The notes: a model not told the origin generated them from the sequence alone. Shown: positions 19,664 to 31,316, counted from the first letter of the stretch. The stretch is 64,000 nt of DNA from Enoplolaimus lenunculus (GCA_030248215.1 JASANG010001362.1:1-64000); one strand, 5' to 3'. Numbers and translations: made by a program.

Positions 19664-19830
19664 ATATATCTTTGAGAAGTAAACAAACACTGATGGTGTT
19701 TTATGTTTGTTTTTATTTTTTTACAGATATAATTTACATAAAATTCATTGTTGCGTGTTTTATATTATGTGAATTGTGAGACCAAATGGTGTTGCGTTTG
19801 TGTTACACGTGATTAAAAACCAGGATTCAT

Positions 19831-20025
19831 GTTGTTATGTTTGTATGTGTTTTTCGTGTATAATGAGTAGATGTAAACAAACCACATGTTGTTATGTTTG
19901 TATGTGTTTTTAGTGTATAATGAGTAGATGTAAACAAAGCAGTCGTTGTTATGGTTGTATGCGTTTTTCGTGTATTATGAGTAAATGTAAACAAAGCAGT
20001 CGTTGTTATGTTTGTATGGTTTTAT
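19831..20025 (+). repeat. 57-bp minisatellite, more than three units
   Basis: GTTGTTATG(T/G)TTGTATG begins at 19831, 19888, 19945 and 20002, exactly 57 bp apart. Each unit has CGTGTATAATGAGTAGATG and TAAACAAA. The fourth unit is partial. Confidence 0.9.
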
Positions 20026-20204
20026 ATACACATGTGTGCTAGACGTTACAAGGTTCGGACTGTCGATATTAAGTACGGACTGTCGGCGGTTGCGGTTAGT
20101 GGATGTCAGAATTTCAACGTTTTCCAAATAGAATTTGGTTTTGTCTGTTTATAAATTTTCGAATTTTGAGAATATTTTGCAAGTTTTTTTATTTAAATTT
20201 CTGA

Positions 20205-20368
20205 CTATAAGGTTGAGCTATACTTGACGTCCGGCGCCGTCCTTCACCATACGTTATCGTACGTGAGTTATTTGCGTTCTACACCGCACGGTGACGGACG
20301 GCGCCGTACGGTACCGTGCGGGTGGCGGACGGCGCCTCACGTCAAAAAAAGTATAGCGCATCCCTTAG
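20205..20368. mobile_element. Family H GC-rich MITE, short copy
   Basis: Ends ATAAGGTTGAGCTATACTTG and complement CTAAGGGATGCGCTATAC. Interior CGGCGCCGTCCTTCACC and CGGTACCGTGCGGGTGGCGG as in the 16815 copy, with a single copy of the 21-bp unit. Confidence 0.8.
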
Positions 20369-20833
20369 TTTTTTTGGCAAAACAGACGGTAAATGGTATC
20401 TGACTGTACACGATCCTCTGCAGTTGCTCAAGTGCAATATATTTTTCGCTCAAGTTTCTATTTTTACAGGGCCATAAACTGAAATGTGTGGAAATATTTA
20501 TGTACATTTTCAGTTATCAGTTTACAATTAAGAACGTTCTAAAATAGACACTCTACGTAGTTTTTTGCCTTTCATTCAGAGGAGCTGCCGTATTTCTGAA
20601 CCCCTGTAATTTAAAATGACCCTTAAGCTGGATGGCTGGCTTGTGCGCGCCAAGGTCTACGCGTTAAGCGGTTCTTAACGGCTTCATTATTACTGCTTAG
20701 ACTGTGGGGTTTGTCGTCCCCTGCAGTTGCAGGGGCTCACAGGAGACGGCAGCCTCCTGGGAACCCAATAAAAGTAAATTTTTTGAGGTGAAGGGTGCAG
20801 TTTTACTTTGTGGGAGGGGAAGTAAGAAAGTGC

Positions 20834-21026
20834 GGCCCATGTAAAGATCAGGGGCGGAACGTTCTTTTGTGGGACTAGAATATAGCAAGCTTTAGCTTTT
20901 GACTAATTTGTTTGCCTGGCTTAGGTTTAGGCTTAAGCTTAGGTTTACGAATATGCTCATTCTTACGCTTAGGCTTAGGCTTAGGCTTAGAAAAATGCTT
21001 ACATACTGTTCCGCCCCCGTTCTTAG
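20834..21026 (+). mobile_element. Family D MITE
   Basis: GGCCCATGTAAAGATCAGGG, GGCGGAACGTTCTTTTGTGG, then many CTTAGG/TTTAGG units, and GTTCCGCCCCCGTTCTTAG at the right. The last bases of the right inverted repeat (TTTACATTGGCC in the 62392 copy) are lost. Confidence 0.75.
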
Positions 21027-22950
21027 AGCTCGAAATTTTCGTGATGTTTTGATAATTTTAACCTACAAGTTATATAACGCACGTTTGGCCACAGATCAAG
21101 ATGCCGACTTATTCCGGCTACTTGAGGTTAACTTTGGGCATACTTTTCAAAACGTTTACTTAAAACGTCATGTGAACACTAATCGTCTCTTAAAGACGTG
21201 CGTTCTGATAACGTGAACTGCTGGTTGAAATAACATATGTTTTTGAGATGCCACGCTAAATTCTGAAAACAATCTCACGCACTAGATTTTCGTGCGAAAT
21301 GTCAAATGTTTTTGACATTTTGACACTGTCAGTGATGTTCCAATACAAAATGTAAGTTTGGAACGGTTCTATTGGATATAATATGACATAAGCATATGTT
21401 TTGGCGAAAAAGAGTTACAACGGCCTAAACGCAGCGAACTAGAGAAGCTGGATACCTTTTTGACTAGATCCCAAGACAAACTATGAATTTCAGACGCTAC
21501 TAACCTGTCCCGGCCTACTTAATTGAGTCTCGCGAAAGAGAAGCCAGCTGTATTTTCACATGGGAAAACTTTCCGTTTTGGAGTTCCACAACTTGCCACC
21601 CCCCAACCGAATGATATGCTGGGGTGGGGTGCTAAGACCGGCCCTGGTTCATGGTCGAGCACGATTTGACGGCAATACGCCGTGGACGTTTTGTATTGCG
21701 CCTGCAACGCAATAATTGTTTAGTGCGTATTATGTAATAATTCGCACAACATACTTTGCGCGAAGTTGCTCGAAGTATACTCTTATGCTGGAAAGGGTCA
21801 AAACGCATCAATATTTGTCTAAAAGAGCTCAGATTTGCCCTGTCTCACGGTCTCTTTCACATTTTTACCATTTATTCTTTCTGTTGATTAGTTTTTGCTT
21901 TCAATTGTATGTCTAGGGTCGCATAAACAAGCTTTGTATATCTACGGGTCGCCAGATCTATATGCCGGCTGCTGGCACTGCTAGTCAGTAACCATCTGAG
22001 GGAGGCATCTATAAATACTAGTGTTTGTGTCTGGGACCGCGTGGCAGGAAACGGTTGTTCCTGGACGTGTTTTGTTTTGTAACTTTTCTTTTACGTCATG
22101 CTTTATGTATTTGTTCAGTTGCGGGTACAGGATTTTATAAAAATTGAGGGTTTATTTGTAAATATAATGTATTGTGTTAAATGAACTGCTACAAGTTGGA
22201 AATATTGAGGCTTTAAAAATTGTAAGACATGTGTCTGAGTGAGATAATTTTCCTGATAATGTAAGCGAAAGTGCCTGTCGTAGTAGAAATTATATTTCGG
22301 AGGCATTATTAAGTCGAAGGCGCGAAAAATTGTCGATTTGAGTTTATTTCTCGTCGTTCAAAGCGAAATTAAAAATGCACAATGGTAAATTGTTAGAGCG
22401 AGTATTTTGAAAACACCACAACAGCAAACAAATAATTTTTAAAGACACTAGAGCTCAGAACATATAAGCGGTGGCAGCGCAAAAGATATTAATGTTAAAG
22501 TTTGCAACGCTACCTAATTAACACCTGATCAGGAATTTCGGCACGTACATAGCACTTAATATGACCACCGTTGTCTAATTGCCTATTTCTCTCTATCCAA
22601 TTATCCAAAAAATTTCTACCCACGTCTTTGTTTAGTCAACATTCAATTGACACAAAGTGCCGCCGATACATTACATATGCAAAACACGTGTACCTCTTGG
22701 TGTCTGCCCACTCTCCTGTATATTCTAATAATAGATTGTTTTTATAACAGATATAATACTTAACACAATGGCCTTGTGTATCAGTCTCTGCGGTTTTATG
22801 ATTCTGTAATAGATTTTTCGCAATTTAATTTTTTATCCTGAATCCAGTGTTACACCTAAAGGGGGCAAGCAGCGACTGCCCTCCGTACGCACTTCTAGAC
22901 ACTTCCCAGATAAGAACAAACGATGCAACTATGGTAATAGCAAGTGAGAC
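21027..22950. other. No gene recognised
   Basis: Part of an inverted-repeat element with GGTGGGGTGCTAAGACCGGCC occurs near 21615-21650, resembling GGGCCGAAACTACGGGGAG at 16568. The rest shows short frames only. Confidence 0.35.
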
Positions 22951-22959
22951 TTCTCTACT

Positions 22960-23155
22960 CAGTGCCGGAGCAGGCAAGGGGAAGGGGCTCCCCCAAATTC
23001 CAGGGTGGGGGCCTCAAACTCGCGAGTGAAGCGAGCGACAAGCTAAACGCATTTTAGAACTTAAGCGGTTTTTGTTTCAACCGGCTAGGGTGGGGGCCCT
23101 TTTAGGGGTGGGCCCCCAAATGGGGGGCATGGGCGTGGTTGCTCAGGCCCTGCTT
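22960..23155 (+). mobile_element. Family U repeat
   Basis: AGTGCCGGAGCAGGCAAGG, GGGGCTCCCCCAAATTCCAGG, GCGAGTGAAGCGAGCGACAAG, CTAAACGCATTTTAGAAC, GTTTTTGTTTCAACCGG and GTTGCTCAGGCCCTGC. The same order recurs at 29218-29375. Class unknown. Confidence 0.55.
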
Positions 23156-23621
23156 GTCCTCATCTTCGCCACCATAGCTTAAAAATAACATTAAAACATT
23201 GAACACTTTTTTATAGTTTGCCAAAAAGTTAAAACTAAGGATCAAGCTAAATGCTTCGGATCAGGCTTAGGTTTAGAAAACGGCTTGCATATGCCTTTTC
23301 CTAAGGTCAAGTCTATCTTTTACCTACAAGTTCAATAACTAGTCTTTATCGTTTGATATTGCTGAATGCTGCTGACACAATGCGTTTCCTTTATTTGCTG
23401 CAAACTTTAATCTGATTGGTGTCTTTTAATCAATAAAATTTTATTTACAGTTTCAAGTTAGTTTGTAATCTTAGAACAAGGCCTTCAACGGATATATAAT
23501 TAACCACATTTTATTCCGGTTTGGAACCGCGCTTCAGAGCAAAACTATATTACGGCACTTTTGCACGGCGCGATATAGTAGGAGCGTAGCTCGGATTTCA
23601 TTTCGGGAGCGGATAACCCGG
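23156..23621. other. Unassigned, with D-like and P-like patches
   Basis: GGATCAGGCTTAGGTTTAG at 23257 is a D interior piece. AGCGTAGCTCGGATTTCATT at 23584 is a recurring motif (called P) also near 15640, 32110 and 40489; element ends were not defined. Confidence 0.35.
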
Positions 23622-23790
23622 GCCCGTAGCCAAAGGGGGCCACCAGGAGAGGCTCAACCTCCCTGGGAAAATTTTGCCCCCCCCCAGAATATTTTTAACC
23701 TTGATTCTAAGTAAACCAAAACCCTTATATTCCCTCCTGACAAATTTATAGCCCGTCCCTTAGCATAGTGAGCTGGCTACAGACCTGGGA
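23619..23790 (-). mobile_element. Family B MITE inserted in a P-like sequence
   Basis: CCGGGCCCGTAGCC at the left and GGCTACAGACCTGG at the right. GATAAC flanks both sides (left ending about 23618, right from about 23791). Interior GGGGGCCACC, AATTTTGCCCCCCC, CAACCTTGATTCTAAG as in B read backwards. Confidence 0.7.
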
Positions 23791-23799
23791 TAACATCTC

Positions 23800-25235
23800 C
23801 TCAGTTTCTTCAAGCGAGCGTAGCTAGAGAATACTTTTTTGACCTGTGTGTATTATCTGGAGCCTGGGAACATTTCAGGGGGTATATTGTACTGTACTGC
23901 TTTGTTTCTATGTCACATTTAGATGCTATACGGCGAAGTTCTGCAAAATAGTGTGTTTTGTGAGCGATTTCAATTCTAATAAAAATAAGCTGATTGACAA
24001 ATCTGCAATATTAAACTTTAATTAATCAAAGTGGAAGGATGATTTGTATATTTGGCAAAATTTTAAGCCGTGGCTCGGATGTGATTATAAATTTAAAAGT
24101 TGTTCATTGCTATTATGCAAGGCCTGAATTACGAGAATCAGTTTTATTTCTGGAGAATATATATCCTCATTTAAATGTTTCAGCGCTACACGCGCGGAAA
24201 CAAAATTTTGCGTATGGTTTATGTCTTCCTGAAATCAGATACCAGCTTCACATCTGCCAACAAAAACGTATTTACAATTAATTTACTGAAGCGCAGATCT
24301 CTTTCAATCAATATCATGAGCTATCATATCATGGCTATTCATTTTATTAACCAAGAACCAGTCAATAAAGCAGTTATCATTTCGTTATTAACCCCATAAG
24401 TGTCTCTATGCGGTTGTTTTTTAATTTCTTAAATTCTGTGATTATATTCTCATTGTCTGATGATTGTTTTTTATTGTCACACCGCGCCAGTACTCAACAG
24501 CCGGACATGTGTCCGACAGTTTATCCCAGATACTGCCAGGCGTTACGTGTAACACGCAAACAATAAACACATACATAAACATATTCGCTATATTAGTAAG
24601 TCACACAGCATAAAATAAACCCATTGATACATAACGATAAATACAACACACACTATCATTGTCCGTATAAACACATTCATCGAACACAAAACGTCACATA
24701 TAAACCAAGCTACCCAACGAGTAAAGAGTAGAGATACATTAACATATATCGATGCATTTGCAAGAATAAATACATACACATAATACTACTGTGGTCATCT
24801 CAACCATAATAAATACATACATACACATTTAAATATCGGCTGAGACAGACAGTGTCTGGAGTTAGAGAGAACGGACAGTTGGAGTGTGTGTTGTGGTGGA
24901 ACCTGGCGCTGACTGAGACACAACAGCACAACGCTGAGATTTGATGCACGTATGTTTATTATTGTTTTTGTGTACAAATTGAGTAGTTGTGGGCTTACGT
25001 GAGGAGAGTCAATTGGAGGATAAGGTGACCGTGGGCAGTTGCTGATCTTGCGACTGCAACCAGGAATTTGTGAATGTAGAAGCGGTGGCGGATCCAGAAA
25101 TTGATTGATGGGACGCACAAGATATAGTGAACACCTTACGGACGGAGCGAGCGGGAAGAAATATATTGAGGGCAATTTTTAAACAGCGATACCAGGTGAA
25201 ATTTTTCAAAGGTACCAACCAAGGACGAATACAAG
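23800..25235. other. No gene recognised
   Basis: A frame at 24039 (80 codons) and minus-strand frames at 24795-25311 have no recognisable domains. GGTGGCGGATCCAGAAATTG at 25085 is a T-type terminus without its partner. Confidence 0.35.
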
Positions 25236-26258
25236 GGGGCAGTGGCGTGTCGAGAAATTTGGGATGGGCGGGGCAGCATCTTGTTAGGTTCGTCGTACCT
25301 TGGTTTTCCACCTAGCATCTAAAAGTAAACTCAGAACCCTTTAGGAGTGGTAGATCTAAAGTTTTTTGGTGGGATATATGAGGTTGCCCCGCTCTCTAGT
25401 TGACTCTAAGGCCAATTTCAGAGTACTCTTTTTGGTCCTTTAAATTTTTGGCTGGCCGGGTGTAACTGAAGCACGCCGAATTGTTTGTCACTTGGGCACG
25501 ACTTGAAGAAAATATCGTGAGCAAAGCGAGGGAAAAGCTAGACAATGTTGTATTTAACTTTGTTAAGGAACTTCAATTTGGAGTGTTTGTGGGCGTATTT
25601 CTAGCCACAAGTTGTTTTATACAGAGTGTGGGAAAGCAGGTAGCAAGATTTAGGTTGAGTTTTGAAGAGTTCGCGAGCGAAACGAGCAAGAAGCTATACA
25701 TTATTCCGGATTAACTCTATAACAGTGTCAAAACGTTTCTTTCATGTTCTGCAGGGTTTAAACCGCTAAACCGGACACCCGAGCAGTTTAGAGCTTATGT
25801 AATCGTGAAGCTTTGCGCATTGTTTATAACTATCGTTAGTTTTGAGCTGGTCACGTTAGGGAATTTGACTTTGATGTTGTACAGGCGCCGCAGGCAAAAT
25901 TTTTTCTAAAATTAAACAGTGAAAAAGCCTTGCAGGCGAATCAAGCGAGAAGTCAGGCGTATTTTATTTTATTTTGCATTTCAGCACTCTGAATTTGCCA
26001 AAGCATTTTCTATACGTCTCCGCATTTGTCCGTCGAGTATGGCATGACGTATTTTATAACATCGTTTTCGATATGCGGCAATCTTTTTAAACTGTTCATT
26101 TAATTTTAATTTACTTTTATTAAAAAAATCCGGACCAGGTACGCACAGCGGAAGTTTGACAAAAGCTGCTGCTTTGTAACATATTTTGTACGTGTGTGTA
26201 AAACGCTACTCAACCATCTGTCGTATGGTATATAAATATATAATTTATACACCTTTCA
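25236..26258. other. Repeat-derived but unassigned
   Basis: GCAGTGGCGTGTCGAGAAATT at 25240 and two GCGAGCGAA(A/G)CGAG-type blocks (25520-25545 and 25672-25700) resemble T/U-type repeats. A 77-codon frame at 25481 crosses both blocks and is not convincing as a gene. Confidence 0.35.
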
Positions 26259-26672
26259 CCTATCACTACTCATGTGTTCCTTAAAGCAGGTGCTCATACC
26301 CTCGACTTGATTTGATTATAGCGGCCCCAACCAAGAGCTGGACCAACGAACGCACCTTGCAATAATTACATCCAGTGCAATGCTGTTGGCTCCAAAATTA
26401 TCCGAAATCCCCGCCAGCACCTTGTGAATTTTTCTCGGTCCCCTCAAACATGTTGGACTGGCTAACCTATCACTACTCATGTGTTCCTTAAAGCAGGTGC
26501 TCATACGCTTGACTTGACTGGGGCATAGCGGCCCCAACACGGCTCTCTACCAAGAGCTGGACCAACAAACGCACCCAGCAATAATTACACCCAGTGCAAT
26601 GCTGTTGGCTCAAAATTATCTGAAATCCCCATCATGTGAATTTTATTCGGTCCCCTCAAAGATGTTGGACTG
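26259..26672 (+). repeat. Tandem duplication of a 207-bp unit
   Basis: CCTATCACTACTCATGTGTT starts at 26259 and 26466. Both units contain GTTCCTTAAAGCAGGTGCTC, AGCGGCCCCAAC, CCAAGAGCTGGACCAAC, GCAATAATTACA, CAGTGCAATGCTGTTGGCTC and CGGTCCCCTCAAA. Small indels distinguish them. No gene was recognised inside. Confidence 0.9.
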
Positions 26673-27696
26673 ACTACAACTGTGGACGAGCCTTGAAACA
26701 GTTAAATGAAGCGGAAAATGTGTCTGTGTCCGGATTTGTTTAATTATTTTTTTGACTCAATTCTGTGTTAATATGTTGAAACAATTTTGCGCAAAAGTGT
26801 GTTTATTTTTCAAAACAATGGAATAGAGAGCATGCTGTGCTGTGTAATTTTTTGTATGATTTCTGGAGTTCAAGTTGATTTGATGGTAAATCGGGCCAGT
26901 GCCGAATGCAGAGAATGCGGAGACGAGCGTTTGCGTACCCGTCAGAAAATTTTCTGTGGCAAAACGGTGCTCATTGTATTCACCTCAATCTCCCAACATT
27001 TTTTTACAAAATCGTCCAGGTTTCGTAAGTTTCATTTCAATCAAAGTAAAAAATCTTGTGCTCATCTCTCTAGTGAGTTAGGAAACATCATAGACAGCGT
27101 CGCTTTTTAGGGGGGGGGCCGGGGAGTCAACGGCGATGAAGGGGTGCCGATGTGTGTCAGGTACTGCCATGTGTAACACATAATTACACGCGTTGGATTG
27201 CGTGTGTCGGCAAATGCTTTGTGATTTTTATAGTTTGTGTTTTTATAGTATTTTGTGTTACACAAGTGCATGAATTACGAGAAACTTGTCGGTGGGGTGT
27301 GCCGTCAGAAATTTGAATCAGTACGGGAAAAGCACTGTTGCAACGGTTTGTTTAATATCGATTGTTAAAATAGAATTGTGAGACCATCAGCATAATTAAT
27401 TCAAAGGTTCAGGTTAAATGTTCAAGGTACGGGGACCTAACCAGAACATTGAAAAAAGGTAGAAGTGGTGCCAGTGGCGGATCGTGAAATTTTCAAAAAA
27501 GAGACCCGGGGCCCCGTGCGAGATAAATAATAGTTTATAAAATCTCGCGAGCGAGAAACCAAACCACTATTTTATTACTAAACCTTAATACAAAATCTTG
27601 GTGTTGATCTCTGTTATGAAAGGGCTTTAGTTAGCGCTTAGGCTATACTGGCAACTTCCGTCCGCCAGTTTAGAGTTACGTTGCATGAAAATTTGA
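26673..27696. other. No gene recognised upstream of the ORC6-like exon
   Basis: I looked here for the N-terminal fold of ORC6 and did not find it. CCAGTGGCGGATCGTGAAATT at 27472 is a T-like terminus; 27112-27125 is a G/C run. Confidence 0.35.
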
Positions 27697-28089
27697 ACGT
27701 TGGGATTCGTGTGTTACAAGCTGAAAATTAGTATCCAAGAATCACTTTACAAATATCCAAAGGATAGATTTGACACGTTGCACTCAGCGTATAAACTTGA
27801 TATTGGTCTCGGTCTGGTGGGAGGGCTAAATGAAGACTGTGACATATTCCAGTTGAGCTGCGAAAATGTACTTTATCGAACTGTGCGAAAAATATATAAT
27901 CAGCAAATCAAATGCCCCCAAAATACTTTTTCGTCCGTGAACACGGACAGATATACAGCTGCCAGACATCTCGTTTGCCTTGGTTTGATGCAATTTCGTA
28001 AATTTATGAACGCAAGCGGAATTAATGAGAGTATTCTAAAGAGTTCAAAATTTAGCTTTCACACACTTTTCCCACAGGTTTTGTCTTAG
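27697..28089 (+). CDS. ORC6: ORC6-like exon or fragment (middle TFIIB-like fold)
   Basis: The frame is open from 27697 to a stop at 28087-28089. From about 27721 it reads LKISIQESLYKYPKDRF and later FQLSCEN and DRYTAARHLVCLG. This matches the second cyclin/TFIIB-like fold of origin recognition complex subunit 6: fly LKLSGL...Y....R.FE and VQLG, human QFSC and (F)TTAALL, in the same order with similar spacing. ORC6 takes part in loading MCM at replication origins. There is no in-frame ATG at the start, so an intron acceptor near TTACAAG at 27720 is likely. The N-terminal fold and the C-terminal YEEWK-type tail were not found nearby, and the end FSFHTLFPQVLS does not look like family sequence, so the true exon may stop earlier. 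It could be a live exon or a gene remnant. The match was made by eye and identity is low. Confidence 0.5.
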   Translation, partial: TLGFVCYKLKISIQESLYKYPKDRFDTLHSAYKLDIGLGLVGGLNEDCDIFQLSCENVLYRTVRKIYNQQIKCPQNTFSSVNTDRYTAARHLVCLGLMQFRKFMNASGINESILKSSKFSFHTLFPQVLS

Positions 28090-28204
28090 ATTTGGTCTTA
28101 GCTTTCTGAAAAGCTATACCTTAACCGAAACCTTTGCTCAAGCCTAAGCCATTACCTAAGCCTTAAACCTTACATTTGGGGGTGAAGTGTACGAGAGGGA
28201 TTAC

Positions 28205-28405
28205 GGACAAAAGGTCGCCTGGACAAGAAGCCGTCAAATTTTTGTGTCTTCGCTGTCCTGCAAATCACCATTCATCGTCTGCAGCACGATTTATTCGCAT
28301 TTACTGTTTCACTTCGTTGTTGTCACCAAGACAGCCCTCAACGTAACATTGACCATTTTGATTGCCATCCAATCATGCCCCTAAGGCGGCCTTTTGTCCA
28401 GGCGG
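28205..28405. mobile_element. Family J inverted-repeat element
   Basis: Left CGCCTGGACAAGAAGCCGTC (28216 on), right complement CCGCCTGGACAAAAGGCCGC. GGACAAAAGGTCGCC at 28205 is an extra partial copy of the end. No coding sequence. Confidence 0.5.
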
Positions 28406-28589
28406 TTTTTATTCCCTTCTATACAACTTGAAATGTTACAAATACAGCTGTTTTATTAGAATACATTATTGATGAATCAAAGTTTCATATACGCGACACG
28501 ACACGTGATTATACACAGCTTTGTTGAACAGCCACAAATGGTCTGGATTTATTTGTTTATTCCAGATAAACGTTGTAGGTAGGCGTGCG

Positions 28590-28712
28590 TACCCGTAACC
28601 AAGGGGGGCCAGGTGGCTCAGCCCTCGTAGAAAATTTTTGCCCCCCTAGATAACTTCAACCATGATTGTAACTCATTGGAAACCCTTAGCAAGGTGAGCT
28701 GGCTATGGGCCT
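28590..28712 (-). mobile_element. Family B MITE, diverged
   Basis: TACCCGTAACCAAGGGGGG at the left, GCAAGGTGAGCTGGCTATGGG at the right, AATTTTTGCCCCCCTAGATA inside. No target duplication could be fixed. Confidence 0.65.
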
Positions 28713-28822
28713 GTAGTTAGGAAGGTAAGCTCTGTTGGTTTTAGTAACTGCGCTGCGATGTAGAGAACAGTTGTGAATCCTAGATTTCTAGTTTAGTGGA
28801 GGACAACACCGGAGAAGACATG

Positions 28823-29209
28823 CAGTGGCGGATCCAGGATCTCAAAATGGGGGGGGGCAAAATTTCACAGGTAATAAACTTATTTTTGACCCATACTATA
28901 GTGACCCAAATAAGAGGGGCCCCATTTTGAATCCAAATTAATAGGAGTCCGTATCCCAAATAAGAGTCCGTAAGCGGGTAGGGTCCTTAACCCTTGTTAG
29001 AGACCATAAATGTCTATTATCCCTAATTGTAGCGCATAAATGACTCCAGGGCCAAATAAAGGTAAGGTCGAAACTTTAAAGCGTGCTTATACTATTGTGT
29101 ATAAGACAGAGAAATAAACAGCGTCGAACAGCAATTGACACTATATATTTTTTGTCGAGATGCTGTTGGGGGGGCCACGGCCGGGGTGCCCCCCATGGAT
29201 CCGCCATTG
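28823..29209. mobile_element. Family T hAT-type element with nested family A
   Basis: Left CAGTGGCGGATCCAGGATC, right complement CAATGGCGGATCCATGG. The flanks AAGACATG (28815-28822) and GAGATATG (29210-29217) match at 6 of 8, differing by two transitions, which fits an aged hAT 8-bp duplication. G runs follow both ends. CAGTGGCGGATCC ends are known from hAT-like MITEs of other invertebrates (recollection). Confidence 0.75.
28896..29140 (-). mobile_element. Family A MITE nested in T, truncated
   Basis: Starts CTATAGTGACCCAAATAAG after TA (28894-28895). It runs through GGAGTCCGTATCCCAAATAAG, GAGACCATAAATGTC and GTCGAAACTTTAAAGC to a faded end near AGAGAAATAAACAG. The far inverted repeat is missing. 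Confidence 0.75.
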
Positions 29210-29217
29210 GAGATATG

Positions 29218-29375
29218 GATGGGTGGGGGCTCCCCCAAACTTGCGAGCGATAAGCCAGGCGCATTTTAAAACTTCGGCGGTTTTTGTTTCATCCGGTTAG
29301 GTGCGGAAGCCCATTTAGGGGTGAGGATCCCCCAACTGGGGGTATGAGGGTGGCTGCTCAGGCCTTGGTGGCTGG
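29218..29375 (+). mobile_element. Family U repeat, second copy
   Basis: GGTGGGGGCTCCCCCAAACTTG, GCGAGCGATAAGCCAGGCG, TTTTTGTTTCATCCGGTTAGG and GGCTGCTCAGGCC in the same order as 22960. It abuts the T element. Confidence 0.55.
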
Positions 29376-29831
29376 AAAATTAATTTTTGTCAGTGGCGCA
29401 ATTGCGAGGGACACTGTTTTCGCTCTTCGCAAAGATCTTCCCTGTGAATAATTTCGCCGACGCATCTCTCCAAACCGCATTCTATGTTAGAAAAAGTTTT
29501 GTTAGCCACCTCGATAAATGTAAGTTTCCCTGTCAATCAGATGCGTGGTGGCTTTATAGGTGTTCGAACAACAGCCGTTATATCAAAATCTAATTTGTTT
29601 AATTTATAGGGTTCCTCGACTTTACACAAATATTTGAACGCGTGTTAAAGTCCCCTTCGATAATTCATCGGTTTACGGGCCTAATTTTTGATAGATGTAT
29701 TTCAAGTCTGGAAATTGTTCTGATCTCAAATTTTGTGAATTTAAGGTTGTATAGGTACGCGGTACAAATAGCGGCACTTTTGAATAAGTCTTTATATGTT
29801 TCCAGTTGGCTCAAATTTTCAAATTAAGCAC
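29376..29831. other. No feature seen
   Basis: Two frames of 68 and 61 codons without recognisable domains; nothing else. Confidence 0.35.
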
Positions 29832-30104
29832 CCCTATTCACACGTGCAAGTTTTTGCTGCGAGAACTTGCAACTACAACTTGCACTTGCAAGTTTTGTCC
29901 AAAATCCCGTTCGAAAAACTTGCAGCTGCAAATAATTAATTAAAAATCAGATAGAAATTTTTGTTCACATGTATGAACAACCGTACAAATTCACTGAATT
30001 TATTGTAGTCGCTTTCTCATTGGCTGATGAAAAAAAAATGCAAGCTTTGCGCGCAATTTGCAGCTGCAAATTCTCGCAGCAAAAACTTGCACGTGCGAAT
30101 AGGG
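29832..30104. mobile_element. Family M foldback element
   Basis: Left CCCTATTCACACGTGCAAG then TTTTTGCTGCGAGA; right complement CCCTATTCGCACGTGCAAG then TTTTTGCTGCGAGA. Both arms continue with repeated ACTTGCA units (AACTTGCAACTACAACTTGC on the left, TTGCAGCTGCAAA on the right). A related shorter copy is at 52726. Confidence 0.8.
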
Positions 30105-31316
30105 CTTTAGGTATTTCTTAAATCCTCTTGTATTGATGGGCACCAATCCCGAGAAGGGTGGGGTTACTGACCCCACCTATTTGAGTATAAAACTTGCTAG
30201 GCGTTTTTGACCCCCCACAGCAAATTGTGGCCTGATCAATCATCGCTTCTTGGAAAGTATAAACATGTCTAAACTACTGAACTGACCCCCTTCACTGTTA
30301 AGAACAGACTGGCTCTCGTAGTAATTTAGCAGCGTTTAATTAACCTGGTTTTCGATATATACTTGAAGGTATTTCGATACTGAAATTGTTGACTAATTTT
30401 AAGCTGCAATGAAAACCTAAAAGCCATCCAAAAAATTTCGACGCCGTTCCAGTAGTAAACAGGATACGAGAGCTTAGCTTCGAGAGTGTTATTAATTATG
30501 GGAATATTTAAAATATATTTTATGGTTAGGCTCTGTGTGCTACGTTTTCATTACAGGAATTGTTTAAGATAGCAGGAAAGTATATCTGTTTTAATCTGGT
30601 GATTTTACATTTTATAAAGTATATTTTTGTAAGGTTTTGCATGTACACAACCATTTAACGTCATTATATGGGACTTTAGCTAGCGTTAGCCCAACAATGG
30701 TTTGATTTTGAATATATTGGCATATTTGAGCTTCTGACTTGCCCTGATCATTTCAAACCCAAATTTGAAATTTTGAAAGATTCGATGAATAGTGTTGACT
30801 GCTTGAGCAGAAGGTAGCCAGCATTACACGTTAGATGGGCGAAGAAAAACTCAGACTGGGTTTGCGTGTGGACGCTATTTGACGTTTAAATTTAAATACA
30901 GACTGGTCGATCCTGTTGCTTGGATAGAATTTTCATACGTACCTGAAATGAAATTCTTGCTACAACCCGGTGATTTTACGCTTATCAGTAATTGGCTTTT
31001 GTGCTAGTTTTTTTGCCAGCCGATTACAGTGAAATTTTAACAACACGATATCCAAGATGCACACACGTGTTCCCAGGTTAAAGTACGTAGAAACTAAATT
31101 TCGTAGCATAACCTTAGTGTTTATTTTATATGACCTACATATTTACTAAGGGTCAAAATTTGTAACGTTACGGATTGTATTACAAATTTAAAACAACATT
31201 TTCACTGAAATTTGTTTGGGTGCAAGTTAACAGCAGATCCAGGATTTTCAGATTGGCGAAGCCTTCATAACCACCAATGTTTGCTCTGCGAAAGTGTGTG
31301 CGACTGGTGTGATGTA
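30105..31316. other. No gene recognised
   Basis: Only short frames. CAGCAGATCCAGGATTTTC at 31222 resembles a T-type terminus. Confidence 0.35.

Noticed and set aside
19831-20025. CRISPR-like array
   Set aside because: The repeats are contiguous 57-bp units without unique spacers, and the DNA is from an animal nucleus.
24039-24140. DDLYIW as the missing SDHAF2 NDWDIYYW exon
   Set aside because: Only spacing of D, Y and W agrees; the flanks do not match and no convincing acceptor precedes it.
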